Source: Darksidea phi (Eukaryota > Ascomycota > Dothideomycetes > Pleosporales > Lentitheciaceae). Taken from it: a DNA stretch of 64,000 bases. Position numbers and translations under genes: made by a program. Where the stretch lies: positions 62,001 to 126,000 of the forward strand of contig JASJFT010000052.1 in assembly GCA_030770425.1 (NCBI GenBank). Reading direction: 5' to 3'. Below the pieces are notes generated by a model that worked only from the letters and a program-made list of their open reading frames with translations, was not told the origin of the DNA and made no database searches. Below, one piece after another: positions 20,609 through 32,823 of this stretch (position 1 is the stretch's first letter; each line of letters opens with the position of its first letter).

Positions 20609-23600
20609 AGAAAGAAGTAATACTAGGCCGGAACTGTGATATCATACAAGAAAGAAACGCACATACTCTCCAGCCAGCCAGCTAGCCTAAATCATCAGTC
20701 CGCGTGAATGCGAGCCGGCATCTTTACAACAGGACAGGCATAGTAAGTAATAAGCATTGCGAAGCTTCAACAAAGCTTACTTTCGTGCCGTCTTTGCATC
20801 AGTAGCTTGCTTCGCGTACTACAGCCAAGTCTATGCTTCCACGATAATCTTCCGCCGGGACAGGGATGGTATCGCGAATGCGCTAGAACTCCTAGTCTGC
20901 GAGGACTGCGCCCTCACACAGACCAGACCCGCCCTTATTTTAACAAACGATGCGTCAAGCAAGGCTGAGTTTACCGCTCTAAATCTGCAATCCACTCCAG
21001 GTACAAGTAATAAAGGCCGATTGTGGAATATGCTACATAATAATCCTACCCCAAAGGGGTATTCACTTATTGCTGGAAGCGGTTAGTCTTCTTAGGTGAG
21101 CGTGGGTACCTTGCAGCTGCCAGGCAAACGGCAGGCCACCTGATGGAGGCGAGGTTAAATGATATATATATGCACGATGACTACTCCTCTAGCTATTTGC
21201 AGGTCGGGGGTGGATGGGGCGGAGCGTAAATGTGTTATTTGGTGTTTCCACTGGGTGCAAAGTTGTTGTGTTGCGCGCGCCGTTGCTAGACAAGGAGTTT
21301 TAGGGTCTATTGGAATTGCTCGCTACGTTGGAGTAGATGCGATTCCTAGAGGAGAGAAGCTATAAGTACACAACGCGGACATGAGTATGATGGATGTGCA
21401 GATCCGTCTCCATCCTAGCGAGCCAATGTTCCGGGTTGGTTGGCATTGGACTATGTTGCCATTTGTGAATGAAACGGAGAAGTCGATCTGCCAAATCCGA
21501 CAGCCGGTCCGGAGATAATCCCACCATGTCATCCCGAGAGGCTTGACAGACAATGCCGCACACACAGGAAATGCACAGGCGAAAGCATCCACGTGGTACA
21601 ACCGTCAGCACTACGAATGTAGTTCTACATTCGGGGGGGGGCGAAGATTTCGCAGTGGTTAACTAGCCGTGTATGTTTTGTAAAACAGCCGGTCCCCGGG
21701 TAGTACAGTAGCATGCTTCGTTTAGCAAGGCGGCGGGGTCCGTGGGATTTAGGATGAGACACAAAGTCGAAAAGAAGTAGTGGATCGAAGAAAAACATGC
21801 AGGCATGAGTAGGGGGCAGCAGGGGAAGGCGAAATTGCACTTTACCGAGCTCATGCATCCAAAGCCCGTGTATACTTTCCAGCGATCCCGCTAGACACAG
21901 CAACCCGAGACCGGGTTAGTCGCGCGAAAAGGAACCCAACGCGACCGTTGAGGCTGAACCCCATCGGCTCGCCCCTCAGCCGCCCCTATATTTCCCTTAA
22001 GTCGACAAATCAGCCCCCATCGGGCACATCAGCACGGCCCTTCAGCTCGCCAATCCCTGCACTTAACAGCCATTCTCTCCCAAGGCTGACTACCAACGCA
22101 GTCATACGAAGGGGTCCTCCGTTGTGCTCGCCGCAAATTAGGTTAGAAGAGCGCTTCGTGAGGCTGTGCGTGCGCGCGGGTGCGAAAGATAGACTTCTTA
22201 CTCATGCGGGCGGGGCATGCAGTAAGAACGCAATATTCGTCTAGCAGGAACCTGGGATTTTCTAGAAACACCTCGGACCCGTGAAGGTGGCTCGACGCTT
22301 AGGTGTTTTCGCGACCGCTGCGCCGCGGATATGAGCCTGGCTTAAACGTTTCCATTTCCCGAGTTCGCGGTGTCGGCATCCCAGTCTAAGAGTGTGCTGA
22401 ACTTTGAGTTGAAGACGGGGATGCAATCATATCTGAATGTGCGCATTGCGACGAAAGTTGTCGATACTGCAGAACTCACGATAGTACCTGTAAGTACATG
22501 TATCATGACTTCAGCCTCTGGCGGTCTCCAAGAACTGCTTTCTGTCTTGCTGCAGTAGTTGCCATCTCCCCCACCGAGGCTATTCTTGAGGGGGGGCAGT
22601 GTACGACGGCTCGCCGCTTGCTAAAAGCCCACAACCTGAGGACGCGGTCGCTCTACAAGGCGTGTAATTACAAGGAGGTAGAAAGTTGATGCGTAGAGAC
22701 GGAGTCGGAGAATGAAAACGCCAATGAACTCCGTTTCGGAAGAGTCCCCGGCCGGCTATGCGCCTGTCAGCTACCCCGCCCAGGACACAAACGAAGAGGG
22801 GCGGCACGCCACACCAACGAGGTTTGAGTGGGATGGCTGGACAGCCCGCACTTTATCAAGAACCAAAAGAGGCTTAGGCGCTCGCTGTTCCAACGCTGTA
22901 CATACACCTTCATGTGCAGCGAACTGGAGTTGCTTTCTGGTATGGACGGCTTTGGCCAAGCAGCACGAAGTGTTTTAGGCTATACCGATGGCGAATTTTC
23001 AGAGGATTTAGTGGAGGGCTGGGAGCGGCTAGCCAGCTCACTAGGTGCTATCGGCCCTCGCTCCGGCGAACAAGATGGGCATTGGGGGCGTGGGGAAGGA
23101 AAGCCATCAGCCTCGACCGCAAGAACGCCTGGTCAACTGGTGTGATGGGAGCTGTAAACTTACCGCTTGGCCCTGAAACACATGGGCTGTGGTCTTGCTG
23201 GTTGGTCGACAACACTATATTTCATTACGGACATAGGGTCTAGTGCTGACAACAGCGCGATGTCGGTGCCGCAGCCAAGCCCATGCTCAGTTCCGGTAGG
23301 CAATTACTGTGTTGAGAAGAAGATGCTTCTGGGAGCATATGCGACATGCAGAGAAGGGCTCGAATGCGTTTGATGGTCGACGAGAGGGTCCCAGAAGAGT
23401 GTGAGTCGTGTCCAAAGGGTTCTTCTCGTGGATGCAGGGCTCGGCAGTGATCAGTAACCAAGAAATTCATTGTGTAAAGGCCGATACCTACAGTTCCTTC
23501 TAGACGCTTGGACGCGTCTTCATTTCCTTGTTCAACAGCGGAAGCCGATCATGTCGCTAAGTTATGGGTCATGGCCATCCTTCTCACCTGAGCCTCCCGC

Positions 23601-24180
23601 CCTATGCACTGTCTCGCCCCGAATAGTGCTTGCCCCAGCCGCAGTCAGCACGTCACCCCCGCTGTGCGGAAATGAGGAGCATCTGGGTCGTCTAGCGGCT
23701 TCGTATTGTGGTCGCCGATATCTGGGATGGTCCAAATGCCGTCTGGCCAGGGTTTCGAGCGACTTCTGGCCAACATACTACGATGAAGGGCTGCAGTAGC
23801 GTCGACATTTGGTGTACGCCATGGCTCCCTCAACGACACATGCCTCCAAGAGTGGTGTGTTGGGTCTGCAGGGCTCATCCCGCCGTTTCGACCCCATAAT
23901 TGCGCCACGGCTCGAAAGGACAGCAAATTGCGCGCCTGCGGTGCATGCAGACCGGCCGACGATAGCCTACTAAGTAAGCTGCAGCGCAGGACGGATGCCG
24001 CCTAAGCCGTTCAGTCTGCCTGTGTCTGTGCCCTCGACAGCAGCCGGGGTGGCTGTCGACTAGGATGTCGACAAGCGTACGTGCGTGCATATCTGAGCTT
24101 CTGGCGGCATCAAAGGCCCAGATCCTGGCGCCGTCGTGCGCTTGTATTAAATGTTGGCCACGCCCGCTTCCCCAGCCGAT

Positions 24181-24200
24181 CTGCTGCTGCTGCTGCTGCT
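24181..24200. repeat. CTG microsatellite
   Basis: Six to seven CTG units lie in the leader region upstream of the bZIP gene. They are not in the chosen coding frame. Confidence 0.8.
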
Positions 24201-24334
24201 CGAGTAAAGCCCTCCCGCGCACACACGCCTTTGAGGTTGTTGCTGTCGCTCGTGAAGACGTCGTACACGCACCGCACCACACCAACAGCAACCCAACAGC
24301 AACCCCCCCTCCCCCCCCCCCAACTCCCTTCGCC

Positions 24335-25363
24335 ATGGACTACTCTTACTTTGCGACGGCGCAGCCCTACTCCTTCATGGGCATGCCACCTGCCGGAGGC
24401 TTCTCCCACGGCCTCGACCCAGAAACAATCCGCAGTATCGTATGTTGCTACTCCGCTCTTCCCAGGGCTGCAGCCCCCGCATCCGACGGTTGACTAACCA
24501 CCCTCCCCCCTCGTCACAGGAACCCCTGGATCCCAACTTTCTCCCCGCCGCCTACGATGCCTTCGCCTTCACCAGCGTGCCCACGACACAAGGGTCGCCG
24601 GACCCCGTGACAGCAGGCACACCCATGCCCATCGGCAGCGTGGACAGCGGAATCGGCGGCGAGATGGAGGACAGCCGCGCGAGTCGGACGCGGAGCAGCA
24701 GCGAGGAGAAGGAAGCCGCCATGACGCCTGCACAGAGCAGGCGGAAGGCGCAGAACCGGGCAGCGTACGTGGCGCCTGCCCTGCATGCTCGGCGAGGGAA
24801 AGAGCGAGTGCTGACCGTGCGACTGCAGGCAACGCGCCTTCCGCGAACGCAAAGAGCGCCACGTGCGCGACCTCCAGGCCAAGCTCAGCGCCCTCGAAAA
24901 CAGCACCCACTCTCTGCAGTCGGACAACGAGCGCCTCAAGCTCGCTCTCCAGCGCGCCCGCACCGAAAACGAGATCCTGCGAGCTACCACCGGCGGCTCG
25001 CCCGCATCATCCCGGCCCGTATCCGCCAGCTACCCCTCCCCAGGCGCACATCTGCCCGACGACGAGGCCGACGATGCCTACAACGTGCAGTCACTGCCCA
25101 ACGGCAGCGTAATCAACAGCGCCGACAGAGAGCACTCTGCGTCGCGCAGGAAGACGAAGAGCCGCGAGATTCCCGCCGACAAGACATGGGATCTGATCCA
25201 ATCGCATCCGCTGGTCAAGCAGGGCCTCGTCGACATTGCCGATGTCTGCGAGCGGCTCAAGGGTGCTGCAAAGTGCGACGGTCAGGGCCCCGTCTTCGAA
25301 GAAACCATCGTGTGCGCCGCCATCGAGAGCTCACGGAGAAGTGGCGGTGACGAGCTCATCTAA
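24335..25363 (+). CDS. AP-1/Fcr3-like bZIP transcription factor
   Basis: The model is 294 aa in three exons: 24335-24439, 24520-24764 and 24829-25363. The second intron splits the basic region, and splicing restores QNRAAQRAFRERKERHVRDL, the AP-1-type DNA-contact signature (N-x-x-A-Q-x-x-F-R). This is followed by a leucine zipper (LSALENSTHSLQSDNERLKL) at about residues 118-170. The C-terminal block WDLIQSHPLVKQGLVDIADV...LKGAAKCDGQGPVFEE is the signature I associate with Fcr3-like fungal bZIPs. It is a nuclear regulator, probably of stress or drug response by family. The start CGCCATGG has a strong context; an in-frame upstream ATG at 24065 would add a low-complexity leader and was not used. 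Confidence 0.88.
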
Positions 25364-27036
25364 CCGACCAGCTGCACACATACATGCCCATGGGAAGGAT
25401 TTGTCTTTGTTACGTTATACCCTTTCATGCCTATACTTTTGCCTCTTGGATGACTGGCGTTTTGGGTTTGATTGTTTGGCTTCAAACACGCATTCATGGG
25501 TTACTGGCAGACTATGGAGTATTGGGAAAAAGGGCCAGGGGGACATGGCAATCACGGCAACGGTCGTTTGGCGAACGGCCACTGAAGCGCTCGAACCGTG
25601 GATTCATAACCTTGGGTAGAATTGATTTTTGACATATCACTCGCCCTGAATTTCAGCTCACACCCCTGCATTCTAACACTGGAGACCTCGACAGCTCCAC
25701 TCCACTAGCCTCCCCTGCATTCCACTTGCTCCTAAAGGAGCACTGGAGGAGTTGCGATACCAGAAATGTGCAACGCGAGAACGAGCATCCACGTCTTCGG
25801 ATCTACAAGGGCAATGTGCATGGGGAAAGCCTTCCATATTGCTGACGACGGGTGGAAGGCGGCACAGATCAGTATCATACCCTACCTACCCGCCGGGAGA
25901 CCCATATAAGCATCCACGAAATGTGGGCTAACCTCGATGGTGTTTGACAGCATAAGCTTGGCGTGGGCCGTCAGTGCGCAAGTCGTTGAAGCCGTAATCC
26001 TATCCACATGGTGGCTAACATGGAACGCAAGCACAAAGGCAGTGCTATGCGAGTTGGATCATCGTCTTCCGAGGCCTTGAGATTCCGACGTCGTCCTTCC
26101 GATGGCGCAAGGCAGCAGAGATCGGATGAGCACCCTCAGCACGCTTCCGCGAGGGTACCGTATCAGAGTCGAGACAAAGGTGGGATGATCCCACGTAGCG
26201 GCCGCTACCCCTCCCGCTTCTACGCGTAATTGGCTGTTGAGAGAGATGCCGCGCTGCATGGTCGTGCATGTAGTCTCTTAGCCCAACCATGACAGGCCGC
26301 TTTTGGATCCAAGGAAGCAGTACGACGCATCTGCTTGTCGTTTGCCTGCCATGTGATCAAGCATGCGTGCCGGCCTGCATATGAAGGTTTGAAGGCCTCA
26401 AACCTGGTCCTGGAGAGTGGAAGCGTGTGCTGTCAGTGCCGGATGGCCTTGATGTTGGGTGAGCCGACAATCCCTGCAATGCCCGGGCGGCGCTGCATGC
26501 CTTTTGGGCCGTGTCAGCAGACTTTAACTCGCGTCAGCACTGCGAAAGTTGTGTGAACGCCTTTATCTAAGCCGCCGAGGACCGGGGTGCTTGTTAGATA
26601 ATCACCATCCTGTTGTAGCATTCCTGCACAGTAATCCTTAGATACTGCTGCAAAGTCAGCATAGGGGTGGGGTAAATGCTCTTCGATGGCTAGTGCATGC
26701 AGAGGTAGATTGAAGCCCTTGCTCCATTCATGTTTTAATAAAAGGATGTCCGTATTGTTACCCCGAGGTGGCATTTTCATGACCATTTCTGCGTCCCCTC
26801 CGTCGTTCCGTGCAAGCGCATACTCTCTACACTCAACGGCCACGGATGAACCACCCAAAGCTTCTTCCTTACCCGTGTTCAAACGGCAGGTCTTTGGACG
26901 GTCCAAGTCTGCACGCTGTGCAAGGGTATTGAAATAGCCTGGAGCTTCTGCATCGACGCGTATTGAACGCTTTACCAAGTGTGTGCACGTCAGTAACGCT
27001 CACCGCTCTGAGCCACCTCGCACATGGTTCAATCCT
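25364..27036. other. 1.7-kb intergenic region
   Basis: This is the 3' flank of the bZIP gene and of the phosducin-like gene, which converge. A minus-strand frame at 26514-26978 (154 codons, no ATG at its 5' end) has a protein-like look (LLLKHEWSKGFNLPLHALAIEE) but no known motif. It could be a relic. Nothing else was recognised. Confidence 0.45.
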
Positions 27037-28050
27037 TCAATCCCAATCACTATCATCATCGTCGGGTCCGCCCAGCCGGCCTTGCCTTGGCTTACTCGAG
27101 CCCGCATTCGCATCTTCGGACATATTGCGTCGTAGACGCGAGTCGTTCATTCGGACAGCGCCGACATCGACGAGAAGCCTTTCCGCATCTGTAAAAAGTG
27201 GCAGGAAAGTCAGCAAGAGATCCAGGGGTTTTCTGATTACATGTGCTGACTTCGGAAGAGTGCGTGTGTACACATCCTTCGAGCACGAGCTAGCTAGCTC
27301 TAGAGGTCTTCGCGGCGTGTGCCAGGGATGTTAAGCCACGAGGGGCCAGACAGTATGTGAGGCAAACCCACAAAGCAGAGTGCACTCACCTTCTACTTTA
27401 GTTTGCGTTCCGCGTAACTCGCGTAACGTTACAATCTGCTTTTTGATATCACCGTCCTTGTAGACGAGCACAGTGGGCGTGTTCTTTTCGGGATAGCCTT
27501 CTATGCATAAGTCCGCCCGCATCTGGCAAAACTTTACATCGCCAAAGCGCTGGGCCAATTCCCTCCAAATATCAATCAGAATACGAGATTCGGGGTTGGT
27601 CCCCTGTGAGGACGTCAGGAGTACTAGAACGTAGGCCTTGCTTGATGCCTCGGTGACATCTCGAGAGTAATCCGGTTTCTGTAGGTGGTAAACTTGGTTG
27701 TAAATCGAAGCTGTGTTAATTGCGGACAGTTCTCCCATGCGCTTTTTCCTGTGCTACGTTAGGCCACCCTTTTATGCATGCACGGCGACGGCTCTGGGCA
27801 CATACCGGTATTGTTCGAGGAACTCGTCGTCCTCATCATCCTCTAGCTCAGCTAGCTCATCAAGATCCTTGCCTTCCAGCCGGTTTTCATGTGCCAATCT
27901 GCGCGCCTCCTCCAATGCTTCCTCAATCATGGGCGTTGGTGAAGGCGGCTTTTCGGGTATAACGCCATGCTTGCGGAGGATGTCGTTCCATTCGGTATCC
28001 GCATTCGGGTCATCGACCGGGACGTTGATTGGCACGTCTGGCATCTGCAT
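27037..28050 (-). CDS. Phosducin-like protein (PLP2/PhLP2 type)
   Basis: The model is 251 aa: exons 28050-27806, 27748-27390 and 27188-27037; introns 57 and 201 bp. The N-terminus NVPVDDPNADTEWNDILRKHG is the conserved start of PhLP2/3 proteins, followed by an acidic/charged helix region. Exon 2 encodes the thioredoxin-like fold (SSKAYVLVLLTSSQGTNPES, FGDVKFCQMRAD, NTPTVLVYKDGDI). The acidic tail ends GGPDDDDSDWD. These proteins are co-chaperones of the CCT chaperonin for actin/tubulin folding. Splice phases (2 and 1) restore EQYRKKRMGEL and VEDAERLLVDVGAV. A Met two residues further in (28044) is an alternative start. Confidence 0.92.
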
Positions 28051-28784
28051 CTTCGCGAAACTCGAGTGGGTGATGTGTCGAGGGCTCCAACAGGCAGCAA
28101 ATTGGAGAGGAGCGGCAGGAAGCGAGTGAACACAAATGTTAGGGGGTTTCTAGGGGTTTGGAAGTGCCGAGGAGACAATCTCGCCGGTGAAGTTGCGAGT
28201 AATATATGCGACTGTTGCCTGGTTGCTGACGACGCCTTTCTTCGGAGCTCTGATGTTGTAAAAGTTCTCTGTGCGGGATAGCTCAGTCAAGCTTTCCCCA
28301 CCCCTGCAGATCTCACCCCTCCCCCACCTTCCCAATTGGGATAATACGTCACACCAATCCGCGGTGAAAATAATATCTTGGGAACCGGTATGATGCGCCG
28401 TTTGCTTCGCTAATTGTCCTTAGAGAGGTGCTTGAATGCAATAGATGAAAAGATTATTAGTTATTACTAATTAGTGCCGCGGAAAGAATCAGTCATTCGC
28501 CCAATTTATAGATACTAGAAAAGTCTCGACCATAGAGCATAAAAGCATAAAGAGAAGCTTTTTAACGGGATGACATACGATACTGCTTGATGTAGGCCTC
28601 CAGAACTGCAGATATAGATCTAGGCAACCGACCAGTATGTAGAAACGAGTGTAATAACGAAACCGTCTGCGCCTTTCATCTGCACTCCCTACCACCCATT
28701 ATTAGAATTCGGCACCATCATCCACTTCTACCTCTGTCCTCCAAATCCAACCTCTTACCCATCCCACCTCAATCCCGATCAGCC
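28051..28784. other. Intergenic, phosducin-like promoter and transporter 3' flank
   Basis: No gene was found. The AT-rich part near 28440-28480 contains a small palindrome (ATTAGTTATTACTAAT). A tRNA-like string near 28275 was considered and rejected. Confidence 0.5.
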
Positions 28785-31038
28785 TTAGAAGAATTTCCCA
28801 CTCTTGCTATCGATCGTCCGATCCAATACGGTCTCGGCCTCGCGATCCTCTTCTCCTTCTACATTGCGCGCCCTTGGGATCGGGCGATCGAGCGCATCGA
28901 AACGATGTCCCTTAATGCGCGAAAGGATGTAGCGAGTAGCGATGCGTAGACCGCAAGCAGCGAAACCCCAGAGAAGACCGCCGAAGGGAGCGGCTACGAA
29001 GGCACCTATGGTCCAATAGCGTGAGCCAAGTAAGGTGATAATAAGGCAGTCAGCAGGTCTTACCGAAAGCGCTCCAGTCATTTGCATACAGCCCGTTTTC
29101 AAGTAGAAGGAGTTTGCTGGCCAAGGTCGCATCACCACTGTAGTACACCAAACCAAATAGAAACACAGTGAAAATGCCGCCCAGACCACCGACCACAAAG
29201 TCAAACCCGCGCCACCAGTAGCACTTATCCGAAAGCCCGATGACTAGGCATGGGACAACGGCCGCGCTGACTAGGTCACTGATGAGGAAGATTTGCAAGA
29301 TATCCGGGCTTTTCAGCGCCACCACGACAACAGGAACGATCAACACGACAACAAAACCACGGATGATCCAAATGTTCAGCTTGTTGCGGAAGAGATCATT
29401 GCTGCCCGTGGAGACGATAGCGGATTGAAAGCTGTCGAAGGCTGCCGTGGAGAGCGATACAACCATGACGAGTACGATACCAACAACCCAAGCCGGCAGT
29501 TGTCCGAGGAGGAGGAAAAACGCAAGGTATCCGTTTTCCGCATCACCCAGGGGCCAAGCTCCTGACCACGCAGCAAGAAGGCCGCCGACTCCAACGAGTG
29601 TAAGAATGATGCAGACAGCCAAGCTAGCCAGACTGACTCCAATCCACAGGTCCTTGTCGGTGCGTGAAGCAAACGTGCGCATCCAGAAACCAGAAAGAAA
29701 GAAGTCGTTCGTAAGGATCGCGACGGGTAAGATATAGATTAGCTGCCACCCTAGTAGACTGGAGTTGAGATAGCCAGATTGCTCGATTAGACTGCGGTCG
29801 ATGTTGGTCTCGACACCGACAGAGATGACGCCGATTATGATAAGGCTAACGACCATGGCGCCTTGGATATTGTCGGTCACGAAAGAGACTTTGAATCCTC
29901 CGGCCGCTGTGGCTTATTAGTCCATATTCATGGGCCAGTTGTGCGTTGTCTTACATGTGTAGATGGTGGTAACGATGCATTCGACAATGACCGCTGGTAG
30001 ACCATCTAGGCCCGTCAATGCTGTGACAATCTGCTGAAGTGCCGACAATTCTGCGACCATGTATAGAAAGATGGTGATAAGCGTGCAGATGCTGAGGAAC
30101 AACCCCGCGACCACTCCATAACGCTGCCTCGTCCATTCCGTCAGCACGAAACCCTCAGGACACTTGCGTCTGATGATCGGTCCCAGCAGGCCAAATATCA
30201 ATAATGGCAGCGAAGAAGACAGCGCATAAACCACCAAGCCCTGGACGCCGGCAATGGTAGCGATCTGAGGGTATGTGAAAAGGATGCCGGATCCGAGAGC
30301 TGTTCGTTAAAGTCCCTATGTCAGCGGTCTGTATAGTAGAAGGGGTCAGGGAAAGTAGCGGCAGCACGTTCCTCACGCAAGTATTATCTTGATCGAGTTC
30401 ATACGGTACTTCTCAGCCTTGCGTTGACTAGCTCGAACGCTTCATCTAAAGCATTCAAGCGCAGTCGCAGCTCAGCGCCCGCAGTGTAGCCACACAAAAG
30501 ATCAACTCTCATAGCGCTTTCCCCCTATCCACTACCGTGGAAAGGCAAGAGCGGCGACTACACGAGCGACTTCTGTCGAGATCTCAAATACGAACCTGAT
30601 TGAACACCTTACGATTCTCATGTTCCCATCTGCCCATTCGTCCATCGAAAAGTGATACCGATACTGCCGCTGCTCTTCACGCCCGAAGCGCTGTCGCACG
30701 GATGCACTCACCCGATGCAATGAAGTTGAGAGCGAGCGGACCGCCTATAAGGGGTTAGTTGCTGCACATCATATCATGCCGACTCTGGGGGTATTGCGGT
30801 CATCCTGAGTAACGGCAACCCAGCATCGCGGGCGAACTGTGGTTTCCTGACCCTTTTGTGTTTTATTGCTCGATAGCCATTCAGTCTTGGACTGGTGTCG
30901 CAACCGCCATGCAATGTAGCATCCGGTGACGCTGTGGCAGGTTAGTCGGCAGTCGAATGCCCAGTGGATTACTCACAGAAATGCACCATAGGTCAGATAA
31001 ATAACGGTATTGGATGCCTGGGTTGACGGTACGCCCAT
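28785..31038 (-). CDS. Sodium/solute symporter (SSS family, DUR3-like)
   Basis: The model is 527 aa in six exons: 31038-30977, 30931-30852, 30744-30712, 30299-29955, 29906-29064 and 29005-28785. All junction phases agree. It is a plasma-membrane symporter of the sodium:solute family; fungal relatives include urea and polyamine permeases. Hydrophobic helices run throughout, with family landmarks SGILFTYPQIATIAGVQG, RRKCPEGFVLTEWTRQRYG, LYMVAELSALQQ, FVTDNIQGAMV and AILTNDFFLSGFWMRTFASR. The hydrophilic tail ends DSKSGKFF. Intron 3 is 412 bp, long for this genome; intron 2 has a weak donor (GTCAGG). The first three exons are short and could be missed by gene finders. Substrate is not determined. 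Confidence 0.85.
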
Positions 31039-31700
31039 GGTGATCCGGAAGCAAGTCTTATCAGGTATATATGTAGGTGCTGACAGTGTGACTGGGGGAG
31101 GGCGAGGGTTTTAAGTTGGCGCACAGTTCCCGCTAAATTTGCTTTTCGTTCCCCGCGCCTTTCCTCACAAGGAAGCTCTGTCACTAGCGCATCGGAGACA
31201 TGCATTCTGAAGCCGGTAAAATTTCTCGACTACGGCTGGCTGATAGAGACTTATTAGGTCAAGAGCAAGCGGAAAGCAGTTTTGTTACAGGCGGTGACCT
31301 TGTTTGGTTTTTGCGATGTCGTTCGGTCCAGAGCCACAGTTGACCTCTACGATGGCAGGGCCACCTCCAGCAGGAACGAAAAGTGGCGACAATTGCATAT
31401 CAGAAGAAGTAAATACAAGGATAGACTCAACGAGGAGAGAAGGGTATACGGAGCAGTATGAACAAGTTCCACAAGCAAACAAACGGTAAGAAAAACTGCG
31501 CCCCACAAACAACCAACAATAAGCTCCGTATGCTCCTTAATGCAGTACTATGCCTCCAAAAGATAGTGAGACGTCTCAGGCCTGAATTGCTTCTTTCTTC
31601 GAGTCGTCACTCGTATTCTCGTGATGTCGTGTGACCGCCTAGCGGTGGGCGGTTTGGACGCGCGGGTAGGCATTAATGTTCTTATGCACATGAGCGATGT
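31039..31700. other. Intergenic
   Basis: This is the transporter promoter (TATATATG-type A/T stretch near 31065) and the SNX3 3' flank. No gene was recognised. Confidence 0.5.
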
Positions 31701-32231
31701 CTACCATGCGTGACGGTCCCAGTTTGGATCTAGAAACATCAGTATGTTCCTCCTAGTCGGCGCAGTGATGATGACTGACCCTGTACAAAAGCCGCCAGCA
31801 CCTTGCTCCCCGTTTGTAGCAGCGGATGGCCCACCACGATCTGCAAGAACCGCTGAAGCCCTTCTCTTCTATGTTCAATAACATCGTCGGAGAATCTGTT
31901 CGTAAGGACCTTTCCAGGCAGCGGGGGTATCGTCACGCGCGCCGATTCGCGCTCTAGTATATCGCGAAATGCCTCAAACTCGCTATACCGGCGGCGTACC
32001 GTCGAGGACTTGAGCTTGAAAGAAGGAATGTTCGTGCGCATAACAATCTCGTAGGTGGTGTACATGCCGCGGCCGACACCATGGGTCATGGGGTTGCGGA
32101 CCTACCCAGGGGTCAGCTAAGAAGCTCTGGCGGATGGTGAGGTGTTGGGATACCTCTATCTCGAGGAAGTTCTCTGGTGGGCCGTAGAGCTCCTCAAAGG
32201 ACTGCTGACGCGACTCGGGCAGCGACTGCAT
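31701..32231 (-). CDS. SNX3: Sorting nexin-3 (Snx3/Grd19)
   Basis: The model is 142 aa: exons 32231-32154, 32101-31780 and 31729-31701; introns of 52 and 50 bp. It is a PX-domain-only sorting nexin that binds PI3P on early endosomes and works with retromer in retrieval of cargo to the Golgi. Exon 1 ends PPENFLEIE and splices to [19 protein letters not shown]. The PX signature is [19 protein letters not shown], with the Pro-rich loop IPPLPGK and [18 protein letters not shown]. The third exon adds only DPNWDRHAW, reached with a GTCAGT donor, which gives the length typical of fungal Snx3. The call is secure. Confidence 0.95.
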
Positions 32232-32823
32232 TGTGAAAATGGTTGCGAACAGTGCTATAGCGGTTGGGCGTTGTGAGGCGCGAAATTGGTTGATAGCAGC
32301 GCCGAGGATGGCGGGGCTCCTGCGTCACAGCCATGCGAGACATTTCCGCTTAGTAAGCGCTCGATGTGAACACGAACCTCACACGACATCCACATTTGAA
32401 CGTTCCCATTCATATTCTCAGTACTTCAACTGCTTCGCTCCTTGGTTCTGTCATCCGCCTTCTGCTCCTCTTTCCGTGCGTGATCTTCACGGATTGGGGT
32501 GTGCTATGCAGGTGAATAGTGCGCGTTTTGTCGGCACTTGAGATTGTCAATTGGATGATATATCGATGGAGGTGGTTTCTGATGCCGCCTTTACAGAAGT
32601 ACATGCTCACGATGAATGCGACACATCATGCACGACGGAAAAGAGGCGGTATTGGATCGAAGACCGTGATCAATTCCTAATATTACAGTACAATCATATT
32701 CGAGGAGGCACTGCATCCTCGGGGTAACACCCCTTCGTCAAGTGGCAGCCATAATTCATGCCGGGATATCAAATCAGTTCATCCGTCCATGCATCCATTC
32801 CATCCATCGTCTCGACCAAGCGC
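32232..32823. other. Intergenic
   Basis: This is the SNX3 promoter and the 3' flank of the repetitive protein gene. Nothing was recognised. Confidence 0.5.

Larger units (their letters stand above)
20279..24334. other. 4-kb gene-poor region
   Basis: No gene could be supported here. It contains an LTR-like repeat copy (20526-20608). A 109-codon frame ending at 21086 has no in-frame ATG; it opens with a hydrophobic stretch (AVFASVACFAYYSQVYAS) and matches nothing I know. There are C/G homopolymer runs near 21630 and 24303-24321 and a CTG microsatellite. The final few hundred bases are probably the bZIP promoter and leader, with an in-frame upstream ATG at 24065 and a polypyrimidine tract just before the chosen start. 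Confidence 0.5.

Noticed and set aside
24065..24334. In-frame N-terminal extension of the bZIP protein
   Set aside because: It would encode a poly-Cys/poly-Pro leader from the CTG and C-runs; the downstream ATG has a better context and typical start.
28268..28300. String TGCGGGATAGCTCAGTCAAG looking like a tRNA D-arm
   Set aside because: No anticodon or T-arm follows; the downstream sequence is a C/T-rich leader.
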